64,000 bases of DNA from an uncultured Sphingobacteriales bacterium (GCA_937871285.1 CALMQS010000097.1:62001-126000), one strand, 5' to 3'; positions 26,575 to 35,821 are shown, counted from the stretch's first letter. Translations and numbers: made by a program. The notes: a model not told the origin generated them from the letters alone.

Positions 26575-28386
26575 TTAAAACAGGCTTACCAGTCCAAAAT
26601 GTATCTTAGACTGCCTGAAATTTATGGGCATATCATCACGCTTGCCTACAGCATAGCTTAAATTAAAAATGCCGGCTTTTGTTTCAAATGCCATACCAAT
26701 GCCAAGTCCCAGGTACGTGTGATTTTTTTCCTGCACTTCGCCGTAAGCCTTGTTTTGTATCCATCCGCCATCAGCAAATCCAAAAAAATAGGAGTTTAGC
26801 CCTATAAAAACCCTGTACTCTGCTGTTAAAACAGCATAACTGCTGGCATAAATACTTTCTTCATCAAAACCCCGCAATAGCTTATACCCCCCGATCTGGT
26901 ACATTTCATTCTTAAAAATATCATGTGTATACAGCCAGGCGCCGTTTACGGCTGCTTTTAATACCGACTGTTTGCCTGTTTTGAAATAATGTGCACCGGC
27001 CAGGTTAAGCTTTAAAAGATAGGTTCGCAGATCCAGCGTATCGTACAATGAAGCATAATCAAAATCATTGCCTGAAGCGTCTTTTTTAATACCGGCAATA
27101 GCTGCATTAGGTTTGATCTTTCGCAAACCCGCCGAAGTAATGATCGTAAACTCATTTCCCCTGCGTGGGTTAAACCGGTAATCGGTATTATTATACCCGT
27201 AATGAATACCCACATTGCTGGTATTTACATCAATATAGGAAGGCAGCCTTTTCGATATTTTTATCTGTGCCGTATCAATGCCTGCCGGCAATACATTGGT
27301 AAAGAAGCTTTGAAAGAATACTTTCCCGGTTTGCTTGCCGGTTGACAGGTACTGAACCCCGAATTGCGCATTAAGATTCAGAAATGAGGAATCTTTTTTC
27401 AGCAGGTCAAAATTAAAGTCGAATCCGAAAGGCGAATTAAACACAAAGGGATGCTCGTACTTTAAATGGAGCCGGGGCGATTTCACCTGTATCTGCTGCC
27501 AGTTTACACCAATGGTTTCCCCGCTGCCCAATGCATTTTTGAGGTTGATATTGGCCTCGCCGGTAAGCTGCAACTTGGTTCTTCCGGTGCCTTCCGCAGC
27601 CGGTAAAAAGCCTACCAGCACATCCACCTGGCTACTTTTCCTGGAATCAATATACAGGTTCAGTACCGAGCCCGAACCGGTCATTGTCATATCCCATGTT
27701 TTAATTTCCTTCAGGTAGGGCAGCTCCAGTAAACGCCGGCTGACAGCCTGCAGCCGGGCTTTGCTGTAAGCAGACCCATTGGCTATACCCAGGTATTTTT
27801 GAAGGAAGGTATTGGAAATTTTAGCATTGCCGTAAACCCTTATGCTATCAATTTTATACGCGGGTCCTTCCGCCGTTTTAAGACTGCTGAATACACTGTC
27901 ATTTGCTATCGTTAAGCTGTCGAACACCACCTGCGCAAAGGGATAGCCATTGTTTTCATAATAATTAAGCATCCGCTCCTGCCAGTACCTTACCTGAGCA
28001 AAATCCAGGGGAGTATGGGTAAATGCTTTGCTGTTCCATCCTATTGCAGCAAGCATTTTTTTATCAGCGCTGTCGGTGTTCAGCTCAGCCCATTGGTATA
28101 CGTTTCCGGCATATATCCACACCTGTGCCGCTGTTGAATCAAAAACCGTACTGTCTGCCGATGCGGTAATATATCCTTTAAGCTGAAGGGAACTGATGGC
28201 CTGGTCAATATATTGCCGGCATTGCGCCTGGTTGGCAAATGTGGTTTGCAATCCCAGTGTTTCAGGCCGGAAGCTGGTATCTTTGCCGGCAAAAACATAA
28301 TGTAGCCTGTACTTATCCTGGGCGCCCGCGTATAACGACAGCAGCACCAAAAACACTAAACCTGTAAAACAGCGCAGCCGGTTCAT
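26575..28386 (-). CDS. BamA/Omp85-like outer membrane protein with POTRA domain
   Basis: About 603 residues. A signal peptide (CFTGLVFLVLLSLYAGAQ) is followed by an N-terminal periplasmic part containing POTRA-like segments ('GPAYKIDSIRVYGNAKISNTFLQKYLGIANGSAYSKARLQAVSRRLLELPYLKEI'). The long C-terminal barrel has the D15/Omp85 signature 'YGYNNTDYRFNPRRGNEFTI', 'GGYKLLRGFDEESIYAS' and 'GLGIGMAFETKAGIFNLSYAVGKR', and ends in Phe (LVSLF). It is shorter than true BamA (about 850) and probably belongs to the TamA/patatin-like or 'surface antigen' branch. I choose ATG 28386 over an upstream ATG because a -7 box sits 6 nt before it. Confidence 0.85.
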   Translation of the reverse strand: MNRLRCFTGLVFLVLLSLYAGAQDKYRLHYVFAGKDTSFRPETLGLQTTFANQAQCRQYIDQAISSLQLKGYITASADSTVFDSTAAQVWIYAGNVYQWAELNTDSADKKMLAAIGWNSKAFTHTPLDFAQVRYWQERMLNYYENNGYPFAQVVFDSLTIANDSVFSSLKTAEGPAYKIDSIRVYGNAKISNTFLQKYLGIANGSAYSKARLQAVSRRLLELPYLKEIKTWDMTMTGSGSVLNLYIDSRKSSQVDVLVGFLPAAEGTGRTKLQLTGEANINLKNALGSGETIGVNWQQIQVKSPRLHLKYEHPFVFNSPFGFDFNFDLLKKDSSFLNLNAQFGVQYLSTGKQTGKVFFQSFFTNVLPAGIDTAQIKISKRLPSYIDVNTSNVGIHYGYNNTDYRFNPRRGNEFTIITSAGLRKIKPNAAIAGIKKDASGNDFDYASLYDTLDLRTYLLKLNLAGAHYFKTGKQSVLKAAVNGAWLYTHDIFKNEMYQIGGYKLLRGFDEESIYASSYAVLTAEYRVFIGLNSYFFGFADGGWIQNKAYGEVQEKNHTYLGLGIGMAFETKAGIFNLSYAVGKRDDMPINFRQSKIHFGLVSLF

Positions 28387-28392
28387 TACTAA

Positions 28393-28400
28393 CAAAACTA
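28393..28400 (-). promoter_or_regulatory. -7 box abutting the BamA-like gene
   Basis: TAGTTTTG on the minus strand, a perfect TAnnTTTG, 6 nt before ATG 28386. It supports this start and implies an almost leaderless mRNA. Confidence 0.45.
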
Positions 28401-28434
28401 AAAGCATAAATCTGAAATCAAAAATCATTTAGCA

Positions 28435-29598
28435 TTGGCAGGCATATATATTCATATTCCTTTTTGCAGACAGGCTTGTTTATACTGCAATTTTCATTTC
28501 TCTACTTCGCTCCGGTTCAAGAACGATTTAATAACCGCTTTATTGAAAGAGATCGCTTTATGTACGGCTTATCATAACAATAACCATATTGAAACGATAT
28601 ATTTTGGTGGTGGCACGCCGAGCTTGTTATCTGCCCAAACATTAGGTACTATTTTAGATGCCCTCCGGCATAAGTTTGTTATAAGCGATACCGCAGAAAT
28701 TACATTAGAAGCCAACCCTGACGATATTTCAGCGCCACAGCTCACCGCCTGGAAAAGCATAGGCATTAACCGGCTGAGCATCGGCGTTCAGTCTTTTTTC
28801 GAGGAAGACCTGAAATGGATGAACCGGGCGCATACTGCTGAACAATCTGTTAATAGTATAGTGCAGGCACAGCATGCAGGTTTTAATAACCTTACGATTG
28901 ACCTGATCTATGGTTCACCCGGACTGAGTGATGAAAAATGGCAGCGGAATGTACAGCAAGTCATTGATTTTAACATTCCGCATGTAAGCTGTTATGCCCT
29001 GACCGTGGAACCCAAAACGGCATTGCACAGCATGATTGCCAAAAACAAAATGCAGGATACTGATCCGGAACAGCAGGCAAGGCAGTTTATGCAACTTATT
29101 AGCTGGCTGGAAAATGCAGGATACGAGCACTATGAAATATCTAATTTTTCCATCCCGGGAAAAAGAAGCCGCCATAATACCTCTTACTGGCAGGGCAAGC
29201 CCTATTACGGCTTTGGTCCTTCCGCACATTCCTTCAACGGAACAGATACCCGGAGCTGGAACATTGCCAACAATGCTTTATACATACAGTCCATTTCACA
29301 AAATAATATACCTGTAGAAAAGGAATTGCTTACATCCGTACAAAGGCTTAATGAATACATTATGACCAGCCTGCGTACTATGGAAGGTATTGACCTCAGC
29401 CATATCCAAACCAGCTTTGGCGAAACACATGCACAACGTATATTGCTTGCCGCTCAACCCTATACAAATGAGAAGATTATATTAACCAACAACACACTGA
29501 AGCTTACCAATGCCGGAAAATTATTTGCAGACGGAATAGCCGCAGATTTGTTTGAAGAGAGGGAACAGGCAACGGGCGATAGTGAACTTCACCCCTAA
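28435..29598 (+). CDS. hemW: Radical SAM heme chaperone HemW
   Basis: 387 residues. The N-terminus 'AGIYIHIPFCRQACLYCNFHFSTS' holds the radical-SAM CxxxCxxC cluster plus the extra downstream Cys-less Phe typical of HemW (CNF, as in HemW rather than HemN). 'IYFGGGTPSLL', 'ITLEANPDD', 'GINRLSIGVQSF', 'TIDLIYGSPG' and 'YGFGPSAHSFNG' follow. It is formerly annotated as oxygen-independent coproporphyrinogen oxidase, but characterised members insert heme. It starts with TTG at 28435; no better ATG matches the conserved first residues. It is divergent from the BamA-like gene. Confidence 0.93.
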   Translation: MAGIYIHIPFCRQACLYCNFHFSTSLRFKNDLITALLKEIALCTAYHNNNHIETIYFGGGTPSLLSAQTLGTILDALRHKFVISDTAEITLEANPDDISAPQLTAWKSIGINRLSIGVQSFFEEDLKWMNRAHTAEQSVNSIVQAQHAGFNNLTIDLIYGSPGLSDEKWQRNVQQVIDFNIPHVSCYALTVEPKTALHSMIAKNKMQDTDPEQQARQFMQLISWLENAGYEHYEISNFSIPGKRSRHNTSYWQGKPYYGFGPSAHSFNGTDTRSWNIANNALYIQSISQNNIPVEKELLTSVQRLNEYIMTSLRTMEGIDLSHIQTSFGETHAQRILLAAQPYTNEKIILTNNTLKLTNAGKLFADGIAADLFEEREQATGDSELHP

Positions 29599-29599
29599 C

Positions 29600-29680
29600 T
29601 ATTCACCATTCACCACCTTCATTCTCACATTTCACGTTTGACCAAGACACTCAAAGCTCATAGCTGAGCGCCGATAGCTC
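29600..29680. repeat. Degenerate word repeat after hemW
   Basis: ATTCACCATTCACCACC, then AGCTCATAGCTGAGC...ATAGCTCAT. It is non-coding and low-complexity, between convergent hemW and the lipoprotein gene. GCTCA-TAGC-TGAGC at 29656-29669 can form a small hairpin. Confidence 0.4.
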
Positions 29681-29684
29681 ATCC

Positions 29685-30620
29685 CTACCTGATCGCCGGT
29701 ATCATTCCCCGTATTCCCATATCTACCACAGGCTCTCCTTTCAGCGGATCCCATTTGCCGTTGTTTATCACTTCTTCCCATTCAAAGCTTTTGTTGGTGG
29801 AAAGGGATACCTCTACTATAATATTTTCTGTTTCCTTTCCGGTAATAACCAGTTTGCCTGGTGTAAAGGCGGCAGTTACCACGCAGGAACCTGCCGGTAC
29901 AGGTGAAGTATCAAAAATGGGGTTAACCACGGTTGTGCTGCCTTCAGGTGATTGTCCTGAAGTGGTGTACGTTTCATTAAATCCTTCCCCGCTGATGGCA
30001 GTTTCAAATCCCCAATATCCCTGTTTGCGATTGTCATCAACCGTAAGCGACTGGCTTTTGACAAGATAAGATTTGATATAGGTATTGAATCCTATAAATG
30101 ATGCGATCGTTCCCGTAAGGTCCTGGTCAATCGTTATGGTGTTGGAAGTAGTATCGGTAGCTATAGTAATAGTAGTATCAATATGGTATTGCACCGTATA
30201 ATTCTGGTAAGCCAGCGAAAGCCGTAACCATTCATATTCCCCGGCAGGTATGTCTTTCAGCGGTATGGCATAAAACACTTCATTGTTACCCGCGGTAACG
30301 GATCGTTCAAAATCAATAGCGGCTTCTCCGCCGGCATCCGTTTCGGGTGCTTTATAGAGTACCGCTCCTTTACCTAACGGTGTGGAAGCATCCGGCGTTA
30401 GTTCAATATAGTGCGCACTCATGCTATTAAAAACCGGGCTTTGCGCAGCATGGCCACCGGTAACCAAAGCAGGCTGACCTGTATTGTTCAGTCTTTCCTG
30501 TGTTGAATCGAACCGGTACCTGAAAATCAGCTTTGCTTCTGCAGCCTCGCCATTGTCAACTTTGGTGCATGACGCAGCATAAACGCATAGTAACAGGCAG
30601 GCAGCCCAATAATGTTTCAT
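29685..30620 (-). CDS. Hypothetical lipoprotein
   Basis: 311 residues. A lipoprotein signal peptide (HYWAACLLLCVYAASC) is followed by a beta-rich region: 'KLIFRYRFDSTQERLNNTGQP', a Thr-rich stretch around residues 145-165 ('DTTITIATDTTSNTITI'), and a C-terminus with 'NKSFEWEEVINNGKWDP' and 'VDMGIRGMIPAIR'. It resembles uncharacterised cell-surface lipoproteins of Bacteroidota that often accompany outer membrane iron or polysaccharide systems. No known enzymatic motif is visible. It stands alone between hemW (convergent) and the SDR gene. Confidence 0.7.
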   Translation of the reverse strand: MKHYWAACLLLCVYAASCTKVDNGEAAEAKLIFRYRFDSTQERLNNTGQPALVTGGHAAQSPVFNSMSAHYIELTPDASTPLGKGAVLYKAPETDAGGEAAIDFERSVTAGNNEVFYAIPLKDIPAGEYEWLRLSLAYQNYTVQYHIDTTITIATDTTSNTITIDQDLTGTIASFIGFNTYIKSYLVKSQSLTVDDNRKQGYWGFETAISGEGFNETYTTSGQSPEGSTTVVNPIFDTSPVPAGSCVVTAAFTPGKLVITGKETENIIVEVSLSTNKSFEWEEVINNGKWDPLKGEPVVDMGIRGMIPAIR

Positions 30621-30684
30621 ATGATCATTTTATTGCTAACGCCGCGCGTTCAAACAAAATTGCGGCTGATGATCGAAACCCCGG

Positions 30685-31458
30685 TCAGTTATTTAATTTA
30701 ACAAAACCGCCGTCAATCGGGTAATCGCAGCCCGTAATAAAAGAAGCTTCATCTGAGCACAAATACAACGCCAGGTGCGCTATTTCAACGGGCCTGGCCA
30801 TGCGTCCGATAGGCTGGGTTTTAGAAAGTTTTTCAAACATTTCCTTTTCTTTGCCCGCATAATTTTTTGCCAGGAAGCCGTCTACAAAGGGCGTATGTAC
30901 CCTTGCCGGGGAAATGCAGTTGCAACGGATGTTATAACTTAAATAATCTTTGGCTACCGATAAGGTCATGGCACCCACCGCGCCTTTGGCGGCCGAATAT
31001 ACAAAGCGGTCGGGTATACCTACCAACGCTGCAATAGAGGCCATGTTCAATATAGAACCTCCCTTTTGTTTCATGAAAGGGATCGTTTCATGGAGGCAAT
31101 TGTATACCCCTTTAATATTCACCGCCACCACCCGGTCAAAATCTTCCTCTGCCGTGTTATCGGCCTGGCCAATATGCGCAATGCCCGCATTGTTTACCAG
31201 TATATCTATCGTTGCATGTTTTTGAGTGATCTGCGCTATCACGGTTTTTACTTCCTGCTGGTTAGCGATATTGCATTTGAAGAAGCTGCCTTTCCCGCCT
31301 TCCGTGGCAATCTCATCAACAGTTGCCGCAGCGGCTTTTTCATCCATTTCAATAATATACACTATAGCGCCCTGCTTTGCAAAGGTGGTGCTGATGGCTT
31401 TGCCTATGCCGCTTCCGCCGCCCGTAATAACAACTACTTTATCATCTAATCTGAACAT
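30685..31458 (-). CDS. SDR-family dehydrogenase
   Basis: 257-residue classical short-chain dehydrogenase. It has the NAD-binding 'VVITGGGSGIGKAI', the NNAG motif ('DILVNNAGIAHIG'), the catalytic Ser in 'GSILNMASIAALVG' and YxxxK in 'YSAAKGA', plus the family C-terminus 'ARPVEIAHLALYLCSDEASFITGCDYPIDGG'. Its closest known relatives by appearance are sugar-acid dehydrogenases such as 2-keto-3-deoxy-L-fuconate dehydrogenase. It lies 80 bp downstream of uxaA and may supply a redox step missing from the hexuronate set, but the substrate cannot be read from sequence. Confidence 0.85.
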   Translation of the reverse strand: MFRLDDKVVVITGGGSGIGKAISTTFAKQGAIVYIIEMDEKAAAATVDEIATEGGKGSFFKCNIANQQEVKTVIAQITQKHATIDILVNNAGIAHIGQADNTAEEDFDRVVAVNIKGVYNCLHETIPFMKQKGGSILNMASIAALVGIPDRFVYSAAKGAVGAMTLSVAKDYLSYNIRCNCISPARVHTPFVDGFLAKNYAGKEKEMFEKLSKTQPIGRMARPVEIAHLALYLCSDEASFITGCDYPIDGGFVKLNN

Positions 31459-31464
31459 GAACGT

Positions 31465-31535
31465 AATTTTTGATTTCTGATTTCCGATTTGATGTCCTCA
31501 TTTCCACATTTCCCACATTTTCAAATTTTCAAATT
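31465..31535. repeat. Pyrimidine-rich word repeat between uxaA and the SDR gene
   Basis: TGATTTCTGATTTCCGATTTGATG followed by CATTTCCACATTTCCCACATTTTCAAATTTTCAAATT. It is non-coding and falls in an 80-bp operon gap. Confidence 0.4.
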
Positions 31536-31538
31536 ATT

Positions 31539-33182
31539 TTACAATGACACCCCTCTTTTCCACGGAATGAAATCATCCTGGTTCAGTTGTACCGCTTTGG
31601 GTATTACTTCACCACTGGCGGCTTTAATACAATATTCCAGGATTTCTTCACCCATTTCCTCAATCGTTTTTTCTCCTTCAATAATAGAGCCGGTATCAAT
31701 GTCTATAATATCTTTCATCCTTTTTGCCAGCGATGAGTTGGTAGCCACTTTTATAGTAGGACAAACCGGGTTACCTGTAGGTGTGCCCAGACCGGTAGTA
31801 AATAGAATAAGCGTTGAGCCCGATGCTGTTTTACCTGTGGTAGCTTCCACATCATTGCCCGGTGTACAAACCAGGCTCAAGCCAGGCTTCCTTACTTTTT
31901 CCGTATAGTCCAGCACATCCGCCACCGGTGAAGTGCCGCCTTTTTTTGCGGCGCCTGTAGATTTTATGGCATCCGTAATCAGCCCGTCCCTGATATTACC
32001 AGGCGATGGGTTCATATGAAATCCCGAGCCTACCTTATGCGCCATTTCATCATAGCTCCTCATTAAATGCATAAATTTACGGGCTGTAGGTTCATCCACC
32101 GACCGGTCTATCAGCTCCTGTTCGGCGCCACACAGTTCGGGAAATTCCGCCAGCAAAATTTTGCCACCCAATGCTACCACCAGGTCGGCACAATAGCCTA
32201 CAGCAGGGTTAGCCGATATACCGCTGAAGCCATCACTCCCCCCGCATTTCACACCAATGCACAACTCTGTAAGCGGGGCGGGTCTTCTTTCCATTTTATT
32301 CGCTTCCGTTAGGCCTGCAAACGTTTTACGGATCGCCTCTGCCACCAGTTGCTCTTCACTTTGCGACCGCTGCTGCTCAAAAATATACAGGGGTTTATCG
32401 AAAGCGGGATTACGTTCTTTCAGATACCCGAGATAATCCTGCACCTGTAAGTTCTGGCAGCCCAAACTTAAAACGGTTACGCCTGCCACGTTGGGATGAT
32501 CGGAATAAGCGGCCAGGAGCCTGCCCAGTGTGGCCGCATCCTGGCGCGTACCGCCGCAGCCACCCTGGTGATTGAGGAATTTTATGCCGTCAATATTTTT
32601 GAATACCCTGCGGCGGACAGGATCCGGTTCCATATCAGCGATCTGAAGCGTATTGATGTCTGTGCCTTCCTTATAGGCATCAACAAGATATTTTGTATAC
32701 GACTTATACTTATCCGTTACGGCATACCCCAGCTCATTATGTAAGGCTTCCCGGATCACATCCAGGTTGCGGTTTTCGCAAAAAACAGTAGGAAGAAACA
32801 ACCAGTAATTAGCCGTGCCTACCCTGCCATCGCTGCGGTGATACCCGTTAAAGGTTCTGTTCTTAAATTTAGACACATCCGGTGCGTGCCATTCGTATTG
32901 TACGCCGCGGTAATCGTAAGGATCGGCCGCATGTTTGGTATTGTCTGTTGTCATTCGTCCGCCTTTGGACACATCAAACTGTATTTTGCCTACCAGCACG
33001 CCGTACATGTATACCGGGTCGCCGGCTTTCATATCTCCAATAAAAAACTTGTGCTTGGCATCTACATCGTCAACCAGCGTATAGGTTTCACCGTTATGCT
33101 CGATGCTTTCGCCTTTCTTTAAATTGGTAAGCGCCACCAGTACATTATCCTTCTGGTGAATTTTTAACACTCTTGCTTTCAT
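31539..33182 (-). CDS. uxaA: Altronate dehydratase family protein
   Basis: 547 residues, full-length UxaA type. An N-terminal SAF domain (residues 1-95, 'VGKIQFDVSKGGRMT') is joined to a large Cys-rich catalytic domain: 'FLNHQGGCGGTRQDAATLGRLLAAY', 'SLGCQNLQ', 'GVKCGGSDGFSGISANPAVGYCAD', 'ELCGAEQELI' and 'LILFTTGLGTPTGNPVCPTIKVATNS'. The family (with galactarate dehydratase) uses iron or another divalent metal and dehydrates sugar acids to KDG-type keto-deoxy acids. With uxaC, kdgK and eda in the same window it probably serves the galacturonate branch. It is followed by an SDR gene. It could also be a related aldonate dehydratase (e.g. L-fuconate). Confidence 0.87.
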   Translation of the reverse strand: MKARVLKIHQKDNVLVALTNLKKGESIEHNGETYTLVDDVDAKHKFFIGDMKAGDPVYMYGVLVGKIQFDVSKGGRMTTDNTKHAADPYDYRGVQYEWHAPDVSKFKNRTFNGYHRSDGRVGTANYWLFLPTVFCENRNLDVIREALHNELGYAVTDKYKSYTKYLVDAYKEGTDINTLQIADMEPDPVRRRVFKNIDGIKFLNHQGGCGGTRQDAATLGRLLAAYSDHPNVAGVTVLSLGCQNLQVQDYLGYLKERNPAFDKPLYIFEQQRSQSEEQLVAEAIRKTFAGLTEANKMERRPAPLTELCIGVKCGGSDGFSGISANPAVGYCADLVVALGGKILLAEFPELCGAEQELIDRSVDEPTARKFMHLMRSYDEMAHKVGSGFHMNPSPGNIRDGLITDAIKSTGAAKKGGTSPVADVLDYTEKVRKPGLSLVCTPGNDVEATTGKTASGSTLILFTTGLGTPTGNPVCPTIKVATNSSLAKRMKDIIDIDTGSIIEGEKTIEEMGEEILEYCIKAASGEVIPKAVQLNQDDFIPWKRGVSL

Positions 33183-33341
33183 CTTTCTTAAATTGTTCCA
33201 GGTAATGGAGTATTCATTTTAACAACAAACGAAAAGCGAAATTATTGAAATGGATGGGGATAATAAAAACTGAATTCAGGGAGCTCAGTTGAGTATATTG
33301 TAGCCGGAGGTATCTCGGGGCAGAAAGAAAACACTTTCTTA

Positions 33342-33962
33342 TCAGAAAAAAACAACTCCTTGGGGGTGACCCACAGGCAAAGTATGGTCAAATCTACCCC
33401 TGGTAATTTTATAAGAAGGTAAGGTTGCTTCAAAAATACCAGAAAGCTGGTTGTTGATTCCTGCAGCATTACCCGGCATCAGTACAGCCCTGAGAAAATA
33501 AATACTACCGGTTCCTTTTTCTGAATGGTTGCTGTTAACCATGAAATATCCATTAATTCCATCTATAACCAACCGGGTATTATTAAACGCAGTAAAATCA
33601 TTATAAGAGAAATCTTTTTTTACTGCCAGCACTAAACTTATGGAATTAGGATTGGGTGAAAACGCATCCCTCTGCCAAATAATAGTAAGCGTATCACTGT
33701 CTGGTGCAGCAGCATCTTTAAACAATTCAATTTCTGTACTAAGATACCCCCTGCTAAACCCTGCATTATATATCCTGCCTCTTGTACGAAAAGCCTGCCC
33801 GTTAATATAACATGACATGACATTATTACCCATATCTGAAAACACTGATAAACCATCAGCATCTTCATCTTCATAAAATACGGTATAATTTTTATCGCAT
33901 GAGATTAACGCTGTTGGGATAGCAACAACGATAATCCATTGCAGCGGTGCGATCCATTTCAT
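33342..33962 (-). CDS. Hypothetical lipoprotein
   Basis: 206 residues. The N-terminal stretch APLQWIIVVAIPTALISC looks like a lipoprotein signal, then 'YEDEDADG' (Asp/Glu-rich) and a beta-rich body with 'CYINGQAFRTRGRI', 'TLTIIWQRDAFSPNPNSISLVLAVKKDF' and 'GYFMVNSNHSEKGTGSIYF'. It overlaps by 4 bp (ATGA) with the gene before it, so the two are translationally coupled. Lower GC than the neighbouring metabolic genes suggests a recent or fast-evolving pair. No known family is recognised. Confidence 0.65.
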   Translation of the reverse strand: MKWIAPLQWIIVVAIPTALISCDKNYTVFYEDEDADGLSVFSDMGNNVMSCYINGQAFRTRGRIYNAGFSRGYLSTEIELFKDAAAPDSDTLTIIWQRDAFSPNPNSISLVLAVKKDFSYNDFTAFNNTRLVIDGINGYFMVNSNHSEKGTGSIYFLRAVLMPGNAAGINNQLSGIFEATLPSYKITRGRFDHTLPVGHPQGVVFF

Positions 33963-34612
33963 TTATTTCTTTTTTTAAATTCAACTACATATCCAATATT
34001 TATGGTAAAAGGCCCCGGGAGCTCGTAAGTATAATTATTAAGACTTTCCACAAGCGGAGGCGAGGAAATCTCTGCCTGTGCAAAAATATATCCCTTGTTA
34101 AGCTCACATTTGTATTGAATACCTCCGGCTATAAACAGTCCTGTCTTTTTTAACGATCTATGTGGATTGAGTACAGTATACTTATCCATATTATAGCTAT
34201 CATAACGCACAGCTATGTTTTGATATGCAAGGCCGGCCTTAACAAAAGGGGATATAATATTTTTATCTGCCCAGGAAATCAATCTGAATCTGTGCCCCAA
34301 TGAAACTGCACAAGAATACCATTTGGTTTCATAACCTGTTCCCGTGCTTAAAGGCAATGACAGGTCGGAAGTATAAGCAACATCATTTCCAGTATGTTTA
34401 TTTAACGGAAGCCCTCCATTAACTCCAATCAGCATTTGGTATATCCTCTGATTAATAACGGGATATTGCAACCCAATATTTACCTGGCTAAGTGGCTGTT
34501 TATTATTAACATCAATACCGTATCCAATATAGGGTTCAACATTATTTTGGGCTTGTGATAAAAAGGGGAAGAGAAACAATAAAGCCAGAGCCGGGCTTTT
34601 GAGTTTATTCAT
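33959..34612 (-). CDS. Hypothetical outer membrane beta-barrel-like protein
   Basis: 217 residues. A signal peptide (PALALLFLFPFLSQAQ) is followed by amphipathic strands of a small barrel ('NVEPYIGYGIDVNNKQPL', 'YQMLIGVNGGLPLN', 'WYSCAVSLGHRFRLISW', 'KAGLAYQNIAVRYD', 'FTINIGYVVEFKKR'). It is the first gene of a two-gene unit with the lipoprotein at 33342 (4-bp overlap). Two direct repeats of CAATTGACAA lie upstream. The function is unknown. Confidence 0.65.
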   Translation of the reverse strand: MNKLKSPALALLFLFPFLSQAQNNVEPYIGYGIDVNNKQPLSQVNIGLQYPVINQRIYQMLIGVNGGLPLNKHTGNDVAYTSDLSLPLSTGTGYETKWYSCAVSLGHRFRLISWADKNIISPFVKAGLAYQNIAVRYDSYNMDKYTVLNPHRSLKKTGLFIAGGIQYKCELNKGYIFAQAEISSPPLVESLNNYTYELPGPFTINIGYVVEFKKRNK

Positions 34613-34631
34613 ATTGCATTATAACTTGATG

Positions 34632-34684
34632 CAATTGACAAGAGAAGGGGGTGAAACGTTGCTTACACAAAGTTCAATTGACAA
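34632..34684. repeat. Two direct CAATTGACAA repeats upstream of the barrel gene
   Basis: CAATTGACAA at 34632-34641 and 34675-34684, 43 bp apart, 20-63 bp upstream of the start at 34612. The spacing is close to four helical turns, so a regulator-binding site is possible. Confidence 0.35.
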
Positions 34685-34801
34685 AAATGTGACAAAGAAA
34701 ACCTGAAAGGTAATATTCCGTGCTGTTGTTGCTAAACCAAATACAAATACATCTCTGGCAAATATTTAATCCCTGTTTTTTACCTTAGCAGTCTCCCGAC
34801 C

Positions 34802-35815
34802 TTACTTTGATCCGCAGGAATTTCTGATTTTCAATTCCGCATCAAAAATCACTTTTGCAGTAGGGCGCTTCAGGTCGCCAATGCGCTGAAAAAGCAGTTC
34901 TGTTGCCCGTCTTCCGATGTCATATCCCGGTTGCCGCACAGCAGTTAAGGGCGGATTAAGGGAAATAGACCAATGCATATCATCAAAGCCCACCAAAGCA
35001 ATATCTTTGGGAACAGAAAGTCCTAAACGATGTATCATTTCAAGCGCCCCTAATGTGATCAGGTTATTCCCGGTAAACAACGCGGTGGGGATATGCCCGC
35101 TCTTTAATAATTCCTCACTAAGCCTGAGACCGCTTTCATGCATAGAATCTCCATATTTTACCAATCTTTCATCTACGGGAATGTTATGCGCCTGCAAAGC
35201 ATCCCTGTACCCATTCAGGCGTTCAACACTCGTAGGAATTTGTGGCAAACCGGAGATAAAGGCAATGCGCGTATGGCCCAAACGAATTAAATGTTCAACC
35301 GCTTCATAGGCGCCTTTCCGGTTATCTACCAATACAACATCAACATCGGTGCCGGGAAGCTCACGATCCACACAAACGATCGGCAGGCCGGATTCTACCA
35401 TTTTCGATACCTCTTCATCTAATCCGCGCACCGGAACCACTATCAAACCATCAACAGACTCCGACTGCAGGATACTCAAATAGAGCTTTTCCCGGGATTC
35501 ATCCTGTCCAAAATTGCAGGTAATAACCACGTATTCATGCTTAAGGGCATAATCTTCAACTCCTCTTAATACATCCACATAAAAAGGATTGGTAATATCC
35601 GGCAATACCAATCCAATGATCTTTCCATTTCCTTCCTTCATCCTCAATTTGCTTAACCGGCGTGCAACGCGGTTAGGATGAAAGTTCAGCTTCCTGATGG
35701 CATTTTGAACTTTCACGCGGGTTTTCGGATCTACTACCGCGGAATTGTTAATGACCCTCGATACCGTGGCAATGGAAACTGCAGCCAGGCTGGCAACATC
35801 TTTCAAATTACTCAT
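34802..35815 (-). CDS. LacI-family transcriptional regulator
   Basis: 337 residues. The N-terminal HTH 'NLKDVASLAAVSIATVSRVINN' with the hinge helix ('PNRVARRLSKLR') is followed by a periplasmic-binding-protein-like sensor domain ('IIGLVLPDITNPFYVDVLRGVEDYA', 'VDGLIVVPVRG', 'LGHTRIAFISG', 'ALVGFDDMHWSISLNPPLTAVRQPGYDIGRRATELL'). It sits just downstream of, and codirectional with, the sugar-acid cluster at 36-48 kb. Its own promoter region carries two LacI-type operators, and the same operator occurs in front of the Gfo/Idh and PQQ genes, so it probably controls this cluster and itself. The inducer is likely a sugar acid. Confidence 0.93.
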   Translation of the reverse strand: MSNLKDVASLAAVSIATVSRVINNSAVVDPKTRVKVQNAIRKLNFHPNRVARRLSKLRMKEGNGKIIGLVLPDITNPFYVDVLRGVEDYALKHEYVVITCNFGQDESREKLYLSILQSESVDGLIVVPVRGLDEEVSKMVESGLPIVCVDRELPGTDVDVVLVDNRKGAYEAVEHLIRLGHTRIAFISGLPQIPTSVERLNGYRDALQAHNIPVDERLVKYGDSMHESGLRLSEELLKSGHIPTALFTGNNLITLGALEMIHRLGLSVPKDIALVGFDDMHWSISLNPPLTAVRQPGYDIGRRATELLFQRIGDLKRPTAKVIFDAELKIRNSCGSK

Positions 35816-35821
35816 GAGGAC

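Noticed and set aside
33242..33469. Minus-strand frame downstream of the lipoprotein
   Set aside because: It overlaps the end of the lipoprotein gene in another frame and shows no domain or signal peptide.
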